A stretch of DNA of 41,513 nt. Source: CAUZEO01 sp963578625. Its GTDB lineage: Bacteria > Verrucomicrobiota > Kiritimatiellia > SLOV01. Positions within the stretch are counted from its first letter, which is position 1, and the number at the start of each line of letters is the position of its first letter. The position numbers were made by a program, and so were the translations under genes. Below the pieces are notes generated by a model that was not told the DNA's origin, searched no databases, and worked only from the letters and a program-made list of their open reading frames with translations. The stretch is taken from contig CAUZEO010000007.1 in assembly GCA_963578625.1 (NCBI GenBank), forward strand, positions 1 to 41,513, in the 5' to 3' direction. Below are positions 29,619-36,783 of the stretch, piece by piece.

Positions 29619-30458
29619 ATGATGAGCACGATCACAGCATCGCAGGTAAAAGAACTGCGCGAAGCAACCAACGTTGGAATGATGGAGTGCAAGAAAGCAC
29701 TTACCGAGTCGGGAGGCGATCTGGGTGCCGCGATCAAGCTGCTGAGGGAGCGGGGCATGGCGATCGCCGACAAGAAAGCGAGTCGGGTCGCGAACGAAGG
29801 TTTGATCGCATCGGACGTGGTAGACGGCGGGAAAATTGGGGTTATCGTCGAAGTGAACTGCGAAACCGATTTTGTCGCGAGGAACGAGTCGTTCCAGGAA
29901 TTTGTTGCGGATCTCGTGCAGAAGGGCTTGGAAATCCAAGGCAGCCTTGCCGAGCTTTACCGAAGCGATCTCACCGCAAAAATCGCAGAAATTGGTGAAA
30001 ATCTGGTCATTCGTCGAAACGACCGGTTCGATCTCCAAGGGACGGGAACCGTCGCTTCCTATATTCACCTCGGAGAGAAAGTCGGCGTACTGCTGGAGGT
30101 CGGGTGCGGAAAAGAAGAAACCGTGGCGGCCGATGCATTCAAGGAAGTCGTAAAAGACATTACCCTGCACATTGCGGCCTGCAGTCCTGAGTACCAGAGT
30201 CGCGATGACGTTCCGGAGGATACGCTTGCATCCGAGCGCGAGATTTTCGCCAAGCAGGCCGAGGGCAAACCCGAGAACATTATCGAAAAGATCGTCAAAG
30301 GGAAATTGGACAAATTTTTCGAACAGCGGTGCCTATTGGAACAACCGTTCGTGAAGGACGGAGATTTGTCGATCACCCAGCTCCTGGCAGGGAAAGGCAA
30401 GGAACTGGGCGATGACCTTTCGGTCCGCCGATTCGTGCGGTACCAGATCGGCGCGTGA
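29619..30458 (+). CDS. tsf: Elongation factor Ts
   Basis: EF-Ts releases GDP from EF-Tu. The 279 residues open with ITASQVKELREATNVGMMEC (UBA-like N-domain that contacts EF-Tu), then KKALTESGGDLGAAIKLLRE, and the signature IGVIVEVNCETDFVARNESF, which holds the Thr-Asp-Phe-Val residues that insert into EF-Tu. A second subdomain follows (YIHLGEKVGVLLEVGCGKEE, DITLHIAACSPEY), then a coiled region with IVKGKLDKFFEQRCLLEQPF. It is full-length, close to the E. coli protein (283 residues). Two adjacent ATGs follow GGAG; either could serve. It is the last gene of the rpsB-tsf unit, with a strong hairpin behind it. Confidence 0.97.
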   Translation: MMSTITASQVKELREATNVGMMECKKALTESGGDLGAAIKLLRERGMAIADKKASRVANEGLIASDVVDGGKIGVIVEVNCETDFVARNESFQEFVADLVQKGLEIQGSLAELYRSDLTAKIAEIGENLVIRRNDRFDLQGTGTVASYIHLGEKVGVLLEVGCGKEETVAADAFKEVVKDITLHIAACSPEYQSRDDVPEDTLASEREIFAKQAEGKPENIIEKIVKGKLDKFFEQRCLLEQPFVKDGDLSITQLLAGKGKELGDDLSVRRFVRYQIGA

Positions 30459-30498
30459 GGCCACCGAACCCTGTCATGCTTCGTGGCTATGACTTTTT

Positions 30499-30556
30499 CT
30501 AGCCCGTTTACCTCACTCACCTTTTCGCGACGAAAAGCGTGAGATAAGCGGGCTAG
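30499..30556. terminator. Long hairpin, likely bidirectional terminator between tsf and sodA
   Basis: CTAGCCCG (30499-30506) pairs with CGGGCTAG (30549-30556). Inside, CTTTTCG (30521-30527) pairs with CGAAAAG (30531-30537), with CTCAC/GTGAG and other pairs between them, giving about 20 pairs with small bulges. The stop codon of sodA (CTA at 30553-30555) lies in the outer stem. T-richness (GACTTTTTCT at 30491-30500) lies at the tsf-proximal edge and would be the U-tract for transcripts coming from sodA. For tsf the downstream bases are not T-rich, so termination from that side would rest on the hairpin alone. Confidence 0.65.
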
Positions 30557-31176
30557 TTCGCCGCGTCGTACAACTCGCCGACCCTGGACCAGTTGATGAC
30601 GTTCCAGAATGCCGCGATGTAATCGGGCCGGCGATTCTGATAGTTCAAATAGTAGGCGTGTTCCCAGACGTCGAGTCCGAGAATCGGCGTGCCTTCACTC
30701 TCGGCCACGCCGCTCATCAGAGGGCTATCCTGATTCGGAGTCGACGAAATTGAGAGTTTCCCTCCGGATGTTGCAGTTAACCAGGCCCACCCGGATCCGA
30801 ATCTGGTTACACCGGCGTTGGCAAAGTCCTCTTTGAATTTCGCGAGGCCGCCTAACTGGCTGTTTATCGCGTCGCCAAGCGCACCGGAGGGTTCGCCGCC
30901 TCCGTCGGGTGACATCAGTTGCCAGAACAGAGAGTGGTTTGCGTGACCCCCGCCGTTGTTGCGGACCGCACCGCGGATGTTCTCCGGAACCGCGCTGAGG
31001 TCACCGATCAGGTCTTCTACTGATTTCGATTCGAGGGCGCTCCCCGACACGGCATCATTCAGTTTCGAGATGTATGTCGCGTGGTGCTTTCCGTAATGAA
31101 TTTCCATTGTCTTCGCATCAATATGCGGTTCCAACGCGTCGAAAGCGTAGGGCAGAGCGTCTTGTGTGTATGCCAT
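30553..31176 (-). CDS. sodA: Superoxide dismutase, Mn-type (Fe/Mn family)
   Basis: A 207-residue Fe/Mn superoxide dismutase. The metal ligands are visible: His27 in IHYGKHHATYISKLN, the His of HANHSLFWQLMSP, and Asp and His in GLDVWEHAYYLNYQNRRPDY. The GGGHANHSLFW stretch and the Gln of STPNQDSPLM are typical of the Mn-using branch; Fe enzymes usually place the outer-sphere Gln in an AQVWNH motif. Metal use cannot be proved from sequence. The start is the ATG at 31176, six bases after AAAGGAG. The frame runs on to 31323, but that part is promoter sequence. No signal peptide is present, so it is cytosolic. Confidence 0.95.
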   Translation of the reverse strand: MAYTQDALPYAFDALEPHIDAKTMEIHYGKHHATYISKLNDAVSGSALESKSVEDLIGDLSAVPENIRGAVRNNGGGHANHSLFWQLMSPDGGGEPSGALGDAINSQLGGLAKFKEDFANAGVTRFGSGWAWLTATSGGKLSISSTPNQDSPLMSGVAESEGTPILGLDVWEHAYYLNYQNRRPDYIAAFWNVINWSRVGELYDAAN

Positions 31177-31217
31177 TGAATTCTCCTTTGGTTGCAGATT
31201 TGTTCTCGGTCCGACGC

Positions 31218-31249
31218 GATATGAGCGGTTCCGCCCGGATATGAGTGGT
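31218..31249. promoter_or_regulatory. Operator-like direct repeat in the sodA leader
   Basis: GATATGAGCGGT (31218-31229) and GATATGAGTGGT (31238-31249) are direct repeats with 11 of 12 bases identical and a 20-base period, close to two helical turns. They begin four bases downstream of the sodA -10 element, in the leader. A repressor bound there would block sodA transcription. Confidence 0.6.
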
Positions 31250-31252
31250 GTG

Positions 31253-31280
31253 AATATATCCATCGAAAAATGTTTGTCCA
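31253..31280 (-). promoter_or_regulatory. Predicted sigma-70-type promoter of sodA
   Basis: On the minus strand, TGGACA (31280-31275) and TATATT (31258-31253) are spaced 16 bases apart, each one base from consensus. Transcription would start near 31246, inside the direct-repeat block, leaving a leader of about 70 bases before sodA. Confidence 0.6.
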
Positions 31281-31335
31281 GCCTTGGTGCCGCAAAGGTT
31301 CGACCCTGGCGGCGAGACGTCATATTCTCTGACGC

Positions 31336-31965
31336 ATGAGGGAGGATGTTTGCCTCAAGCGGTGCGATGCAGGATACCCGGGGTCTCTGGAAATCGCCCT
31401 TGGTGAGGATGCTCCCGATTTTCTATGGACGCGCGGCCCTCTGTCGATTCTGGATGGCCCGGTGGTCGCCGTATTTTGTTCTCGGTCCTGTACTGGCCTT
31501 GCGGCTACTCGCACGCATGATGTCCTGCAGGCGTTGCGAGATGCGGGTATCGTCATCGCCGGCGGATTTCAGTCTCCCCTTGAGCAAACATGCTGTGAAC
31601 TGTATCGAAAGTCCCGCCTTCCCATTGTGGTGGGGCTCGCCAGGCACCTGCCTGGTTCACGAGTCCCCGCCCTGTTCAGTCCATTTGCCGAATCAGGGCG
31701 CCTGCTGGTCATTTCGCGAGAGAACGAGAAATCTCACCGGGTGACGCGTCAGTCGGCTTTTCAGAGAAATGTCCTGCTGGCTGCCCTGGCAGATCGACTA
31801 TTTATTCCTCATTCCGTAGCCGATAGCGAAACCTCTAAATTTGTAGAATTCGTAGCTGGTTTTGGCAAGGAAATTTATGCGCTCCGAGGGAGTGACGTTG
31901 TGAAACTAGTATCCGGGTCCGGATACAAACCCTCCAGTATAGACTCTCTTTTCAACCGGAAATGA
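31336..31965 (+). CDS. Short DprA/Smf-like protein (SLOG/Rossmann fold)
   Basis: This 209-residue protein has the layout of the DprA core: CDAGYPGSLEIALGEDAP and FLWTRGPLSILDGPVVAVFC, as in the DprA YPxxL and PxxLxxxG entry; SRSCTGLAATRTHDVLQALR with GIVIAGGFQSPLEQ (equivalent to the VSGGAxGID nucleotide-binding turn); LPIVVGLARHLPG; SGRLLVISRENEK; and FQRNVLLAALADRLFIPHS (the RNRxxAxLSD motif). It is about two-thirds the size of full DprA and lacks the N-terminal SAM-like and C-terminal winged-helix domains. The GGA-GID turn is also altered. True DprA loads RecA on incoming single-stranded DNA; this shorter relative may bind a nucleotide instead. It is divergent from sodA. Confidence 0.7.
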   Translation: MREDVCLKRCDAGYPGSLEIALGEDAPDFLWTRGPLSILDGPVVAVFCSRSCTGLAATRTHDVLQALRDAGIVIAGGFQSPLEQTCCELYRKSRLPIVVGLARHLPGSRVPALFSPFAESGRLLVISRENEKSHRVTRQSAFQRNVLLAALADRLFIPHSVADSETSKFVEFVAGFGKEIYALRGSDVVKLVSGSGYKPSSIDSLFNRK

Positions 31966-32040
31966 CTGATCCTGCCGTGCAAAAAAATGAGAAAGTTGGT
32001 TGTATAGATTCAGAATGTGGGCTTATTGTCGATGGAATAG

Positions 32041-32125
32041 AGGCTACCAGGCGATGTTGTGGGTCTTCCGATCCCCCTCCCCCCAATGGAAGCTCCGGCT
32101 AACCTGGTAGTCTTCTTTTTTCTTT
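32041..32125 (+). ncRNA. Candidate small RNA with C-rich loop and intrinsic terminator
   Basis: The gap between the DprA-like gene and the channel remnant contains a strong structure. AGGCTACCAGG (32041-32051) pairs with CCTGGTAGTCT (32103-32113): 11 pairs including one G-U. Inside, CTTCC and GGAAG form a second stem that displays a C-rich loop (ATCCCCCTCCCCCCAAT). The outer stem runs directly into TCTTCTTTTTTCTTTTT, an intrinsic-terminator tail. C-rich unpaired loops let small RNAs pair with Shine-Dalgarno sequences. It has no open frame and does not match SRP RNA, 6S, tmRNA or RNase P features that I know. No convincing promoter was found upstream. The identity is inference. Confidence 0.5.
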
Positions 32126-32189
32126 TTCATCAAACGTGCCTGTGTGTCATTGGCTGCTGATTGGCCCTGCCGGCACACTTTTCTGAGCT

Positions 32190-32961
32190 TTACATGCGTA
32201 CTGGTCGGTATGCTTCGAGCAGGTTGATATGGATTGGAATGTAAAGGCGTGTTCGGTGCGCCCGGGAGCCGGGATGTTTAGGGTCGATGCCCGGGGAACC
32301 GTTGCCGCCGCGAGCCTGTCCGATTAGACTCGCGACGAGCACCGCGATGTAAAGAATTCCGGTGGTTGCTTCGAGGGCTGCAAGGCTCTGGGCGAATGGG
32401 AGTACTTGAGATACATCCCCATATCCAAGCGTTGTGTAGGGTTACAAAGCTGAAGTAGAGGAGTTTGACCTTATCACCGCCATCGGCGGAGATATTCCCT
32501 TCTCCACCCATTGTGAATGAACCCGGAGCGAGGAATTCTACCATTCCGTACAGGAGAGACCAGATGATCCCCAGAATCAGGTACGCGGCAATTATCGCGA
32601 CAATTCTGTCTTGATCGACGTTGGCGATGGAGAGCGAGTGATGAAGCGTGATCGAAAAAATGATGGAGAGCGAAACGATGTTGAAAACTTACTCCAGCAG
32701 CGTGACGGAAAATGAGTTCGTGAAGACATTCGACAAGATAACGAAGCGCGTAGCCAGAGTCGAAATAACGACAGGCCGGAAGTAACGTTTCTCCGACATC
32801 GCGTAGATTGCAGTGAACATGGTGGCCAACATCACCAGGCCAAAACAGGTTCTGGTGAGCTTGCTCTCGTCCAACAGCGGCGGAACCAGCATCAGGACAA
32901 TCAATGCGACCAGTAACGGGAAAGCCCGCCGGTTTTCTAGCCATTTGCACGGGCCTCGCAT
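32190..32961 (-). pseudogene. Potassium-channel-like gene broken by a stop and a frameshift
   Basis: The frame starts at 32961, two bases after the yceH stop, and encodes helices such as FPLLVALIVLMLVPPLL and CFGLVMLATMFTAIYAM. It ends at a TAA (32689-32691) after SVTLLE. The same frame continues directly after that stop with VFNIVSLSIIFSITL, IVAIIAAYLILGIIWSLLYG and KLLYFSFVTL. There an extra base near 32436 shifts the frame; in the new frame the selectivity filter follows at once, TTLGYGDVSQVLPFAQSLAA, then ATTGILYIAVLVASLIGQAR, the last helix. Repairing both would give a four-helix protein with a K+ channel pore of the Ion_trans_2 type. Two independent defects make a real pseudogene likely, though sequence error is possible. 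Confidence 0.82.
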
Positions 32962-32963
32962 CC

Positions 32964-33656
32964 CTATTCGAATTGTCCTCGGAATTCAGCCATCGTTTTC
33001 CGAAGACCATCCATCTCCGCCCGGATGTTCCGGAGTTCTGACTCAAGCAGGTCTACTCGTTGCCCAAGATCGCCGGAATATTCCGCGGTTCTCGTCGTAG
33101 GGACTGCCTCCATAAGGGGCTGATCATCCGGTTCGTCGCAGAGCTGGTGAATGAATCTGGCGTCTTTTTTGCCTGCCACGCGGGGCAGTTCGCGCACAAA
33201 TTCCCGAGGATATCCCTTCCCAAGTTCCCCGATCGTATCCTCGACATCCTGTAGGCTTTCGAACTTGGCAATTCGTTCGGTTCGGGACCGCAGCTCGCCC
33301 ACGGTTTGAGCTCCCCGGAGCATGAGTACGCAAAGGATGGCCAGTTCACCGTCGGTGAACTGAAACTCGTGTCGTGCTTCGTGTTTGAATTTTCGCGTTC
33401 TGCCTCCGGCAGTGTGAACGAGGGTAGCCCACCCCTTATCTCGAAGACCGTCGATGGCCCGTTCCACCGAGTCTTCTCCGTACTCCATGATCGGGTGGCG
33501 GCTCGACTTCTGGTTGCACGCATTCAGAAGCGCGTTCAGGGTCATTGGGTAGTAGTCTGGGGTGGTGTACGATTTCTCGATCAAACAGCCCAGGACCCGG
33601 GTTTCCTCCTGGGTGAGGAGCCGCGCGGTGTCTTTTGGTTCTGTATCGTTATCCAT
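32964..33656 (-). CDS. YceH-family protein (UPF0502/DUF480)
   Basis: A 230-residue member of the YceH family, which has two tandem winged-helix domains. Typical stretches are LTQEETRVLGCLIEKSYTTP, DYYPMTLNALLNACNQKSSR, MEYGEDSVERAIDGLRDKGW, FTDGELAILCVLMLRGAQTV and GELRSRTERIAKFESLQDVE. The family's Pro/Arg-rich end is present (FVRELPRVAGKKDARFIHQL), and a coiled-coil tail follows (QRVDLLESELRNIRAEMDGL). The fold suggests DNA binding, but no function is established. It starts at ATG 33656 and is divergent from rhaA. Its stop lies two bases before the start of the broken channel gene. Confidence 0.92.
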   Translation of the reverse strand: MDNDTEPKDTARLLTQEETRVLGCLIEKSYTTPDYYPMTLNALLNACNQKSSRHPIMEYGEDSVERAIDGLRDKGWATLVHTAGGRTRKFKHEARHEFQFTDGELAILCVLMLRGAQTVGELRSRTERIAKFESLQDVEDTIGELGKGYPREFVRELPRVAGKKDARFIHQLCDEPDDQPLMEAVPTTRTAEYSGDLGQRVDLLESELRNIRAEMDGLRKTMAEFRGQFE

Positions 33657-33752
33657 AACCCGCCGCCAATTTGTTGTGAACCTGCCTCAAAGAAAAGGAT
33701 TAATTCGCGAAATGCCCCCACCCACAAGAGATCCATGCATTCGAACCACAGC

Positions 33753-33780
33753 TTGCAGAAGGCGGCTAACGAGATATGAT
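33753..33780 (+). promoter_or_regulatory. Predicted sigma-70-type promoter of rhaA
   Basis: TTGCAG (33753-33758) and TATGAT (33775-33780) are 16 bases apart. Transcription would start near 33787, just before AAGGAG at 33791-33796. The first in-frame ATG of rhaA (33776) lies inside the -10 element and so is not on the message, which fixes the start at 33806. Confidence 0.6.
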
Positions 33781-33805
33781 CAACAAAGATAAGGAGAGTA
33801 TCGGA

Positions 33806-35098
33806 ATGAAAGCGTATATGGCCCCCACAGAGAAGTCGGTAGCGTCCGCATACAATGAGGCTCGCGAAAGATACGCGGCACTCGAAGTGGATACGGATGA
33901 TGCAATCGCCCGGGTGGCGGCCGTTCCTATTTCGCTTCATTGCTGGCAAGCGGATGACGTCGCCGGGTTTGAGGCGTTGGACGAGGACGTCGCAGGCGGA
34001 GGGATCATGGCGATCGGAAACTATCCCGGGCGCGCCCGAAACGGAGACGAGCTTCGCCAGGATTTCGACCAGGTCATGTCTCTATTGCCGGGTGTTCAGC
34101 GGGCAAACCTCCACGCGTTTTACGCGGAAGCCGACGGAGCCAGGGTCTTGCGAGACGAGGTGGCGCCCGAGCACTTCGCCCACTGGATCGACTGGGCGAA
34201 GGACCGTGAAGTCGGTCTCGACTTCAATCCCACGTATTTTGCGCATCCCAAGGCCGACGACGGCTTTACCCTCTCCCATAAGAACGAGGACATTCGCGCT
34301 TTCTGGATTCGTCACGGCATTGCGTCCAGACGCATAGCAGAGCACATGGGTCGCGAACTTTCAAACCCCTGCGTGAACAACCATTGGATCCCGGACGGGT
34401 CAAAGGATTCGCCTGCCGACCGGTGGTCACCGAGAAAACGGCTCGTAGAAGCGTTTGACCAAGTGCTTTCCGACGCCCATGGATTCGACGGCGCACTTTG
34501 TGTGGATGCCGTGGAGAGCAAACTATTCGGCTTGGGCAGCGAGGATTATGTAGTTGGTTCGATGGAGTTCTATACGGCCTATGCGCTGACCCGGAAAGTC
34601 GTCCAGTGTCTTGATATGGGGCATTTCCACCCCACCGAAACGATTCACGACAAGATCTCCGCGCTCATGCAGTTTCAGGAGCGGATGCTGATTCATACCA
34701 GCCGGCCCATTCGCTGGGACAGCGATCACGTCGTACTGTTTAACGATGATGTTCGGAACGTGTTCTTTGAAATCATGCGCGGCGACGCGCTGGACCGGGT
34801 TTATGTAGCGCTCGATTTTTTTGACGCAAGCATCAATCGGATCGCGGCGTATGTGATCGGCACCCGGGCGACCAGAAAAGCCATTCTCGCGGCCCTGCTT
34901 GATCCTTCGGCCTGCCTGCGAGAGCTTGAGGACAGCGGGAAGCTGGGACAGAAGCTGGGTCTTATGGAGGAGCAGCGTACCATGCCCTTCGGTGCGGTCT
35001 GGGACATGTTGTGCCAGCGCGAAGAGGTTCCGGTTGGAGCTGCCTGGATCAGCGAGGTGGAGACGTACGAGGCAAAAGTACTGTCGAAGCGAGGATAA
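33806..35098 (+). CDS. rhaA: L-rhamnose isomerase
   Basis: RhaA isomerises L-rhamnose to L-rhamnulose with two divalent metals. The 430 residues have the rhamnose isomerase core: ISLHCWQADDVAGFEAL at the N-terminus, GIMAIGNYPGRARNGDELRQ (family signature), VGLDFNPTYFAHPKADDGFT, NNHWIPDGSKDSPADRWSPR, CVDAVESKLFGLGSEDYVVG and LDMGHFHPTETIHDKISALM, where Glu, Asp and His residues bind metal. RWDSDHVVLFND and YVALDFFDASINRIAAYVIG complete the barrel. The chosen start has AAGGAG nine bases upstream and agrees with the predicted promoter. It is convergent with acuI. rhaB lies 28 kb away and no rhamnulose-1-phosphate aldolase is in view. Confidence 0.95.
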   Translation: MKAYMAPTEKSVASAYNEARERYAALEVDTDDAIARVAAVPISLHCWQADDVAGFEALDEDVAGGGIMAIGNYPGRARNGDELRQDFDQVMSLLPGVQRANLHAFYAEADGARVLRDEVAPEHFAHWIDWAKDREVGLDFNPTYFAHPKADDGFTLSHKNEDIRAFWIRHGIASRRIAEHMGRELSNPCVNNHWIPDGSKDSPADRWSPRKRLVEAFDQVLSDAHGFDGALCVDAVESKLFGLGSEDYVVGSMEFYTAYALTRKVVQCLDMGHFHPTETIHDKISALMQFQERMLIHTSRPIRWDSDHVVLFNDDVRNVFFEIMRGDALDRVYVALDFFDASINRIAAYVIGTRATRKAILAALLDPSACLRELEDSGKLGQKLGLMEEQRTMPFGAVWDMLCQREEVPVGAAWISEVETYEAKVLSKRG

Positions 35099-35114
35099 CC
35101 CGCATCCAGTCGAC

Positions 35115-36119
35115 TCATGAAGTCGAGCAGCGAACCCGGATCCGTCCGGCGGTTTCCACATTCAGCATCGACTGGATGCGATCCGGCAGTTCGGGCAGGC
35201 TGCATTCTTTCGTCAAGGATTCCAAAACGTCCGGACGCCATTCGTTGGCAAGTTGCGCCCACACGGTTTCGCGTATCTGCATCGGGCAATTCTGCGACGT
35301 AATGCCGTCCATCCGTACCCCCCTGAGAATGAACGGAAATACATTCGTATCGAGGCGAATGGATGCCGCCATGCCACAAGCTGCAATGACGCTGAATTCG
35401 TCGCATCCCCGTAGCGCGACATCGAGAGGTTTGCCGCCCAGCGTATCAATGACGCCGGCCCAAAGGGGCTTCAGCAGCGGGCGATCAGGCTGCCCCAGAA
35501 ATTCCCCGCGGTCCAACACGGCGGCCGCGCCCGCGCCCGTCAGAAAATCATGCCGGTCGGGTTTGCCTGTCAACGCGGTTACCTGGTAGCCAAGATGATT
35601 GAGTATGGCGACCGAGAGTGAGCCCACGCCGCCGGTCGCCCCGGTGACAAGGATTGTTCCCTTGTCGGGCGTTACGCCTCCCTCCATCAATGCTCGAATG
35701 CAAAGCCCTGCCGTAAGGCCGGCCGTGCCGTAGCTCATGGAGTCGCACAGCGTGATCTCCCCGGGTAAGGGCAGTGCCCATTGAGAGGGAATGCGGATGC
35801 GTTCCGCGAAACCTCCGTCCGTGTTCATGCCGAGATCGAAGCCGGTAACGATCACCTCATCGCCGGGACGGAAGCGGTTTGTTGAGGAAGATGTAACGAC
35901 GCCTGCAGCATCGATTCCGGGTGTGTGTGGATAGTCCCGCGTAACGCCCCTGTTCCCGGTTGCCGACAGGGCATCTTTGTAGTTCAGGGACGAGTATTGA
36001 ACCAGAATCGTCAGGTCCCCATCGGGCAGCGCGTCGATCGACCGGGTCGAGACAGTTTGAGAAAACGAGCCGTCGGGGGATTCCGTTACGCGGAGGCACT
36101 GGAAAACTTCTGAGCTCAT
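35115..36119 (-). CDS. acuI: AcuI/YhdH-family acryloyl-CoA reductase (zinc-independent MDR)
   Basis: A 334-residue medium-chain reductase of the YhdH/AcuI group. Motifs: YSSLNYKDALSATGNRGVTR at the N-terminus, PHTPGIDAAGVV, FRPGDEVIVTGFDLGMNTDG, the NADPH-binding LVTGATGGVGSLSVAILNHL, VTALTGKPDRHDFLTGAGAA, and GIDTLGGKPL-like (AGVIDTLGGKPLDVALRGCD). The structural-zinc Cys cluster of alcohol dehydrogenases is absent, as expected for the family. AcuI reduces acryloyl-CoA to propionyl-CoA with NADPH and removes toxic acryloyl-CoA. It begins one base after the lutC stop, so it is the fourth gene of a lutABC-acuI operon, an arrangement I have not seen explained. The specific substrate here is inferred from family only. 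Confidence 0.85.
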   Translation of the reverse strand: MSSEVFQCLRVTESPDGSFSQTVSTRSIDALPDGDLTILVQYSSLNYKDALSATGNRGVTRDYPHTPGIDAAGVVTSSSTNRFRPGDEVIVTGFDLGMNTDGGFAERIRIPSQWALPLPGEITLCDSMSYGTAGLTAGLCIRALMEGGVTPDKGTILVTGATGGVGSLSVAILNHLGYQVTALTGKPDRHDFLTGAGAAAVLDRGEFLGQPDRPLLKPLWAGVIDTLGGKPLDVALRGCDEFSVIAACGMAASIRLDTNVFPFILRGVRMDGITSQNCPMQIRETVWAQLANEWRPDVLESLTKECSLPELPDRIQSMLNVETAGRIRVRCSTS

Positions 36120-36120
36120 G

Positions 36121-36783
36121 CTACCAGATAATGACTGTCAGTTCTCGCGGGCCATGGGCGCCAAGGACAAGGATCTTTTCGATGTCCGCGGTCCGGCTCG
36201 GCCCGGTAATCGTGGTGACGAAGGAGGGCCATGCATCGCGAAAGCGTTCACGCAGCAGGCCGTACCCCTCATTGAGATCAGGCACCAATTGAGACAACCG
36301 GGCCAGGACGATATGATGATCGGGCAGGGAACACAAGAGCCTGCCTCCCTGGGTGGGAGCCGCGGTCAGTATTGTCCCATGTCGCGCCACCAGGGCGATC
36401 GCCGATGTGACGCCGATCGCCGCGTTGCCGAGGGCTTTCTTGGCCTGTGCACCGGTTTCGTATATCGCCGGTTGGGAAAGATTCTTTACCTCCTCGCGCC
36501 TGGTCATCAATTCCAATTCAGGTTCGTGCCAGCATCGGCTCGGATCCGACTTCGAAAGGAGTCCCGCCAATCGGAAAGCCGCTCCCGGTTCACTCTCCTC
36601 AGCGAATACGGTTCCGTTTAGACGCTCCAGCTGCTCTTTGAAATTCGTCAGAAGGCTATCGGGAGATGGATCCAGCGCTGGATACCAGGGCTTCTCCAGT
36701 TCATCCGAGGAGCGGTGCGGCGAGTCCGTCGGTGTCGCGAGGGCGCGGCGGATGGACGTGAGTATGGTCTCTCGTGACGACAT
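36121..36783 (-). CDS. lutC: Lactate utilization protein C (LUD domain)
   Basis: LutC is the LUD-domain subunit of the LutABC L-lactate dehydrogenase system. The 220 residues include SRETILTSIRRALATP at the N-terminus, LLTNFKEQLERLNGTVFAEE, the LUD core with AAIGVTSAIALVARHGTILT (where the family has GVTxADxAIAETGT), RLLCSLPDHHIVLARLSQLV, and the terminal GPSRTADIEKILVLGAHGPR, a strong LutC signature. The start ATG overlaps the lutB TGA (TGATG), which sets it at 36783 even though the frame is open upstream. It works with LutA and LutB to oxidise L-lactate to pyruvate in the cytosol. acuI follows one base later. Confidence 0.93.
   Translation of the reverse strand: MSSRETILTSIRRALATPTDSPHRSSDELEKPWYPALDPSPDSLLTNFKEQLERLNGTVFAEESEPGAAFRLAGLLSKSDPSRCWHEPELELMTRREEVKNLSQPAIYETGAQAKKALGNAAIGVTSAIALVARHGTILTAAPTQGGRLLCSLPDHHIVLARLSQLVPDLNEGYGLLRERFRDAWPSFVTTITGPSRTADIEKILVLGAHGPRELTVIIW

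Noticed and set aside
31177..31323. A 49-residue N-terminal extension of sodA
   Set aside because: AAAGGAG six bases before 31176 marks the start; the upstream part holds the predicted promoter and direct repeats.
32041..32125. Signal recognition particle RNA, because of the ACCAGG stem start
   Set aside because: The conserved apical GGAAGGAAGCAGC-type loop of bacterial SRP RNA is absent on both strands.
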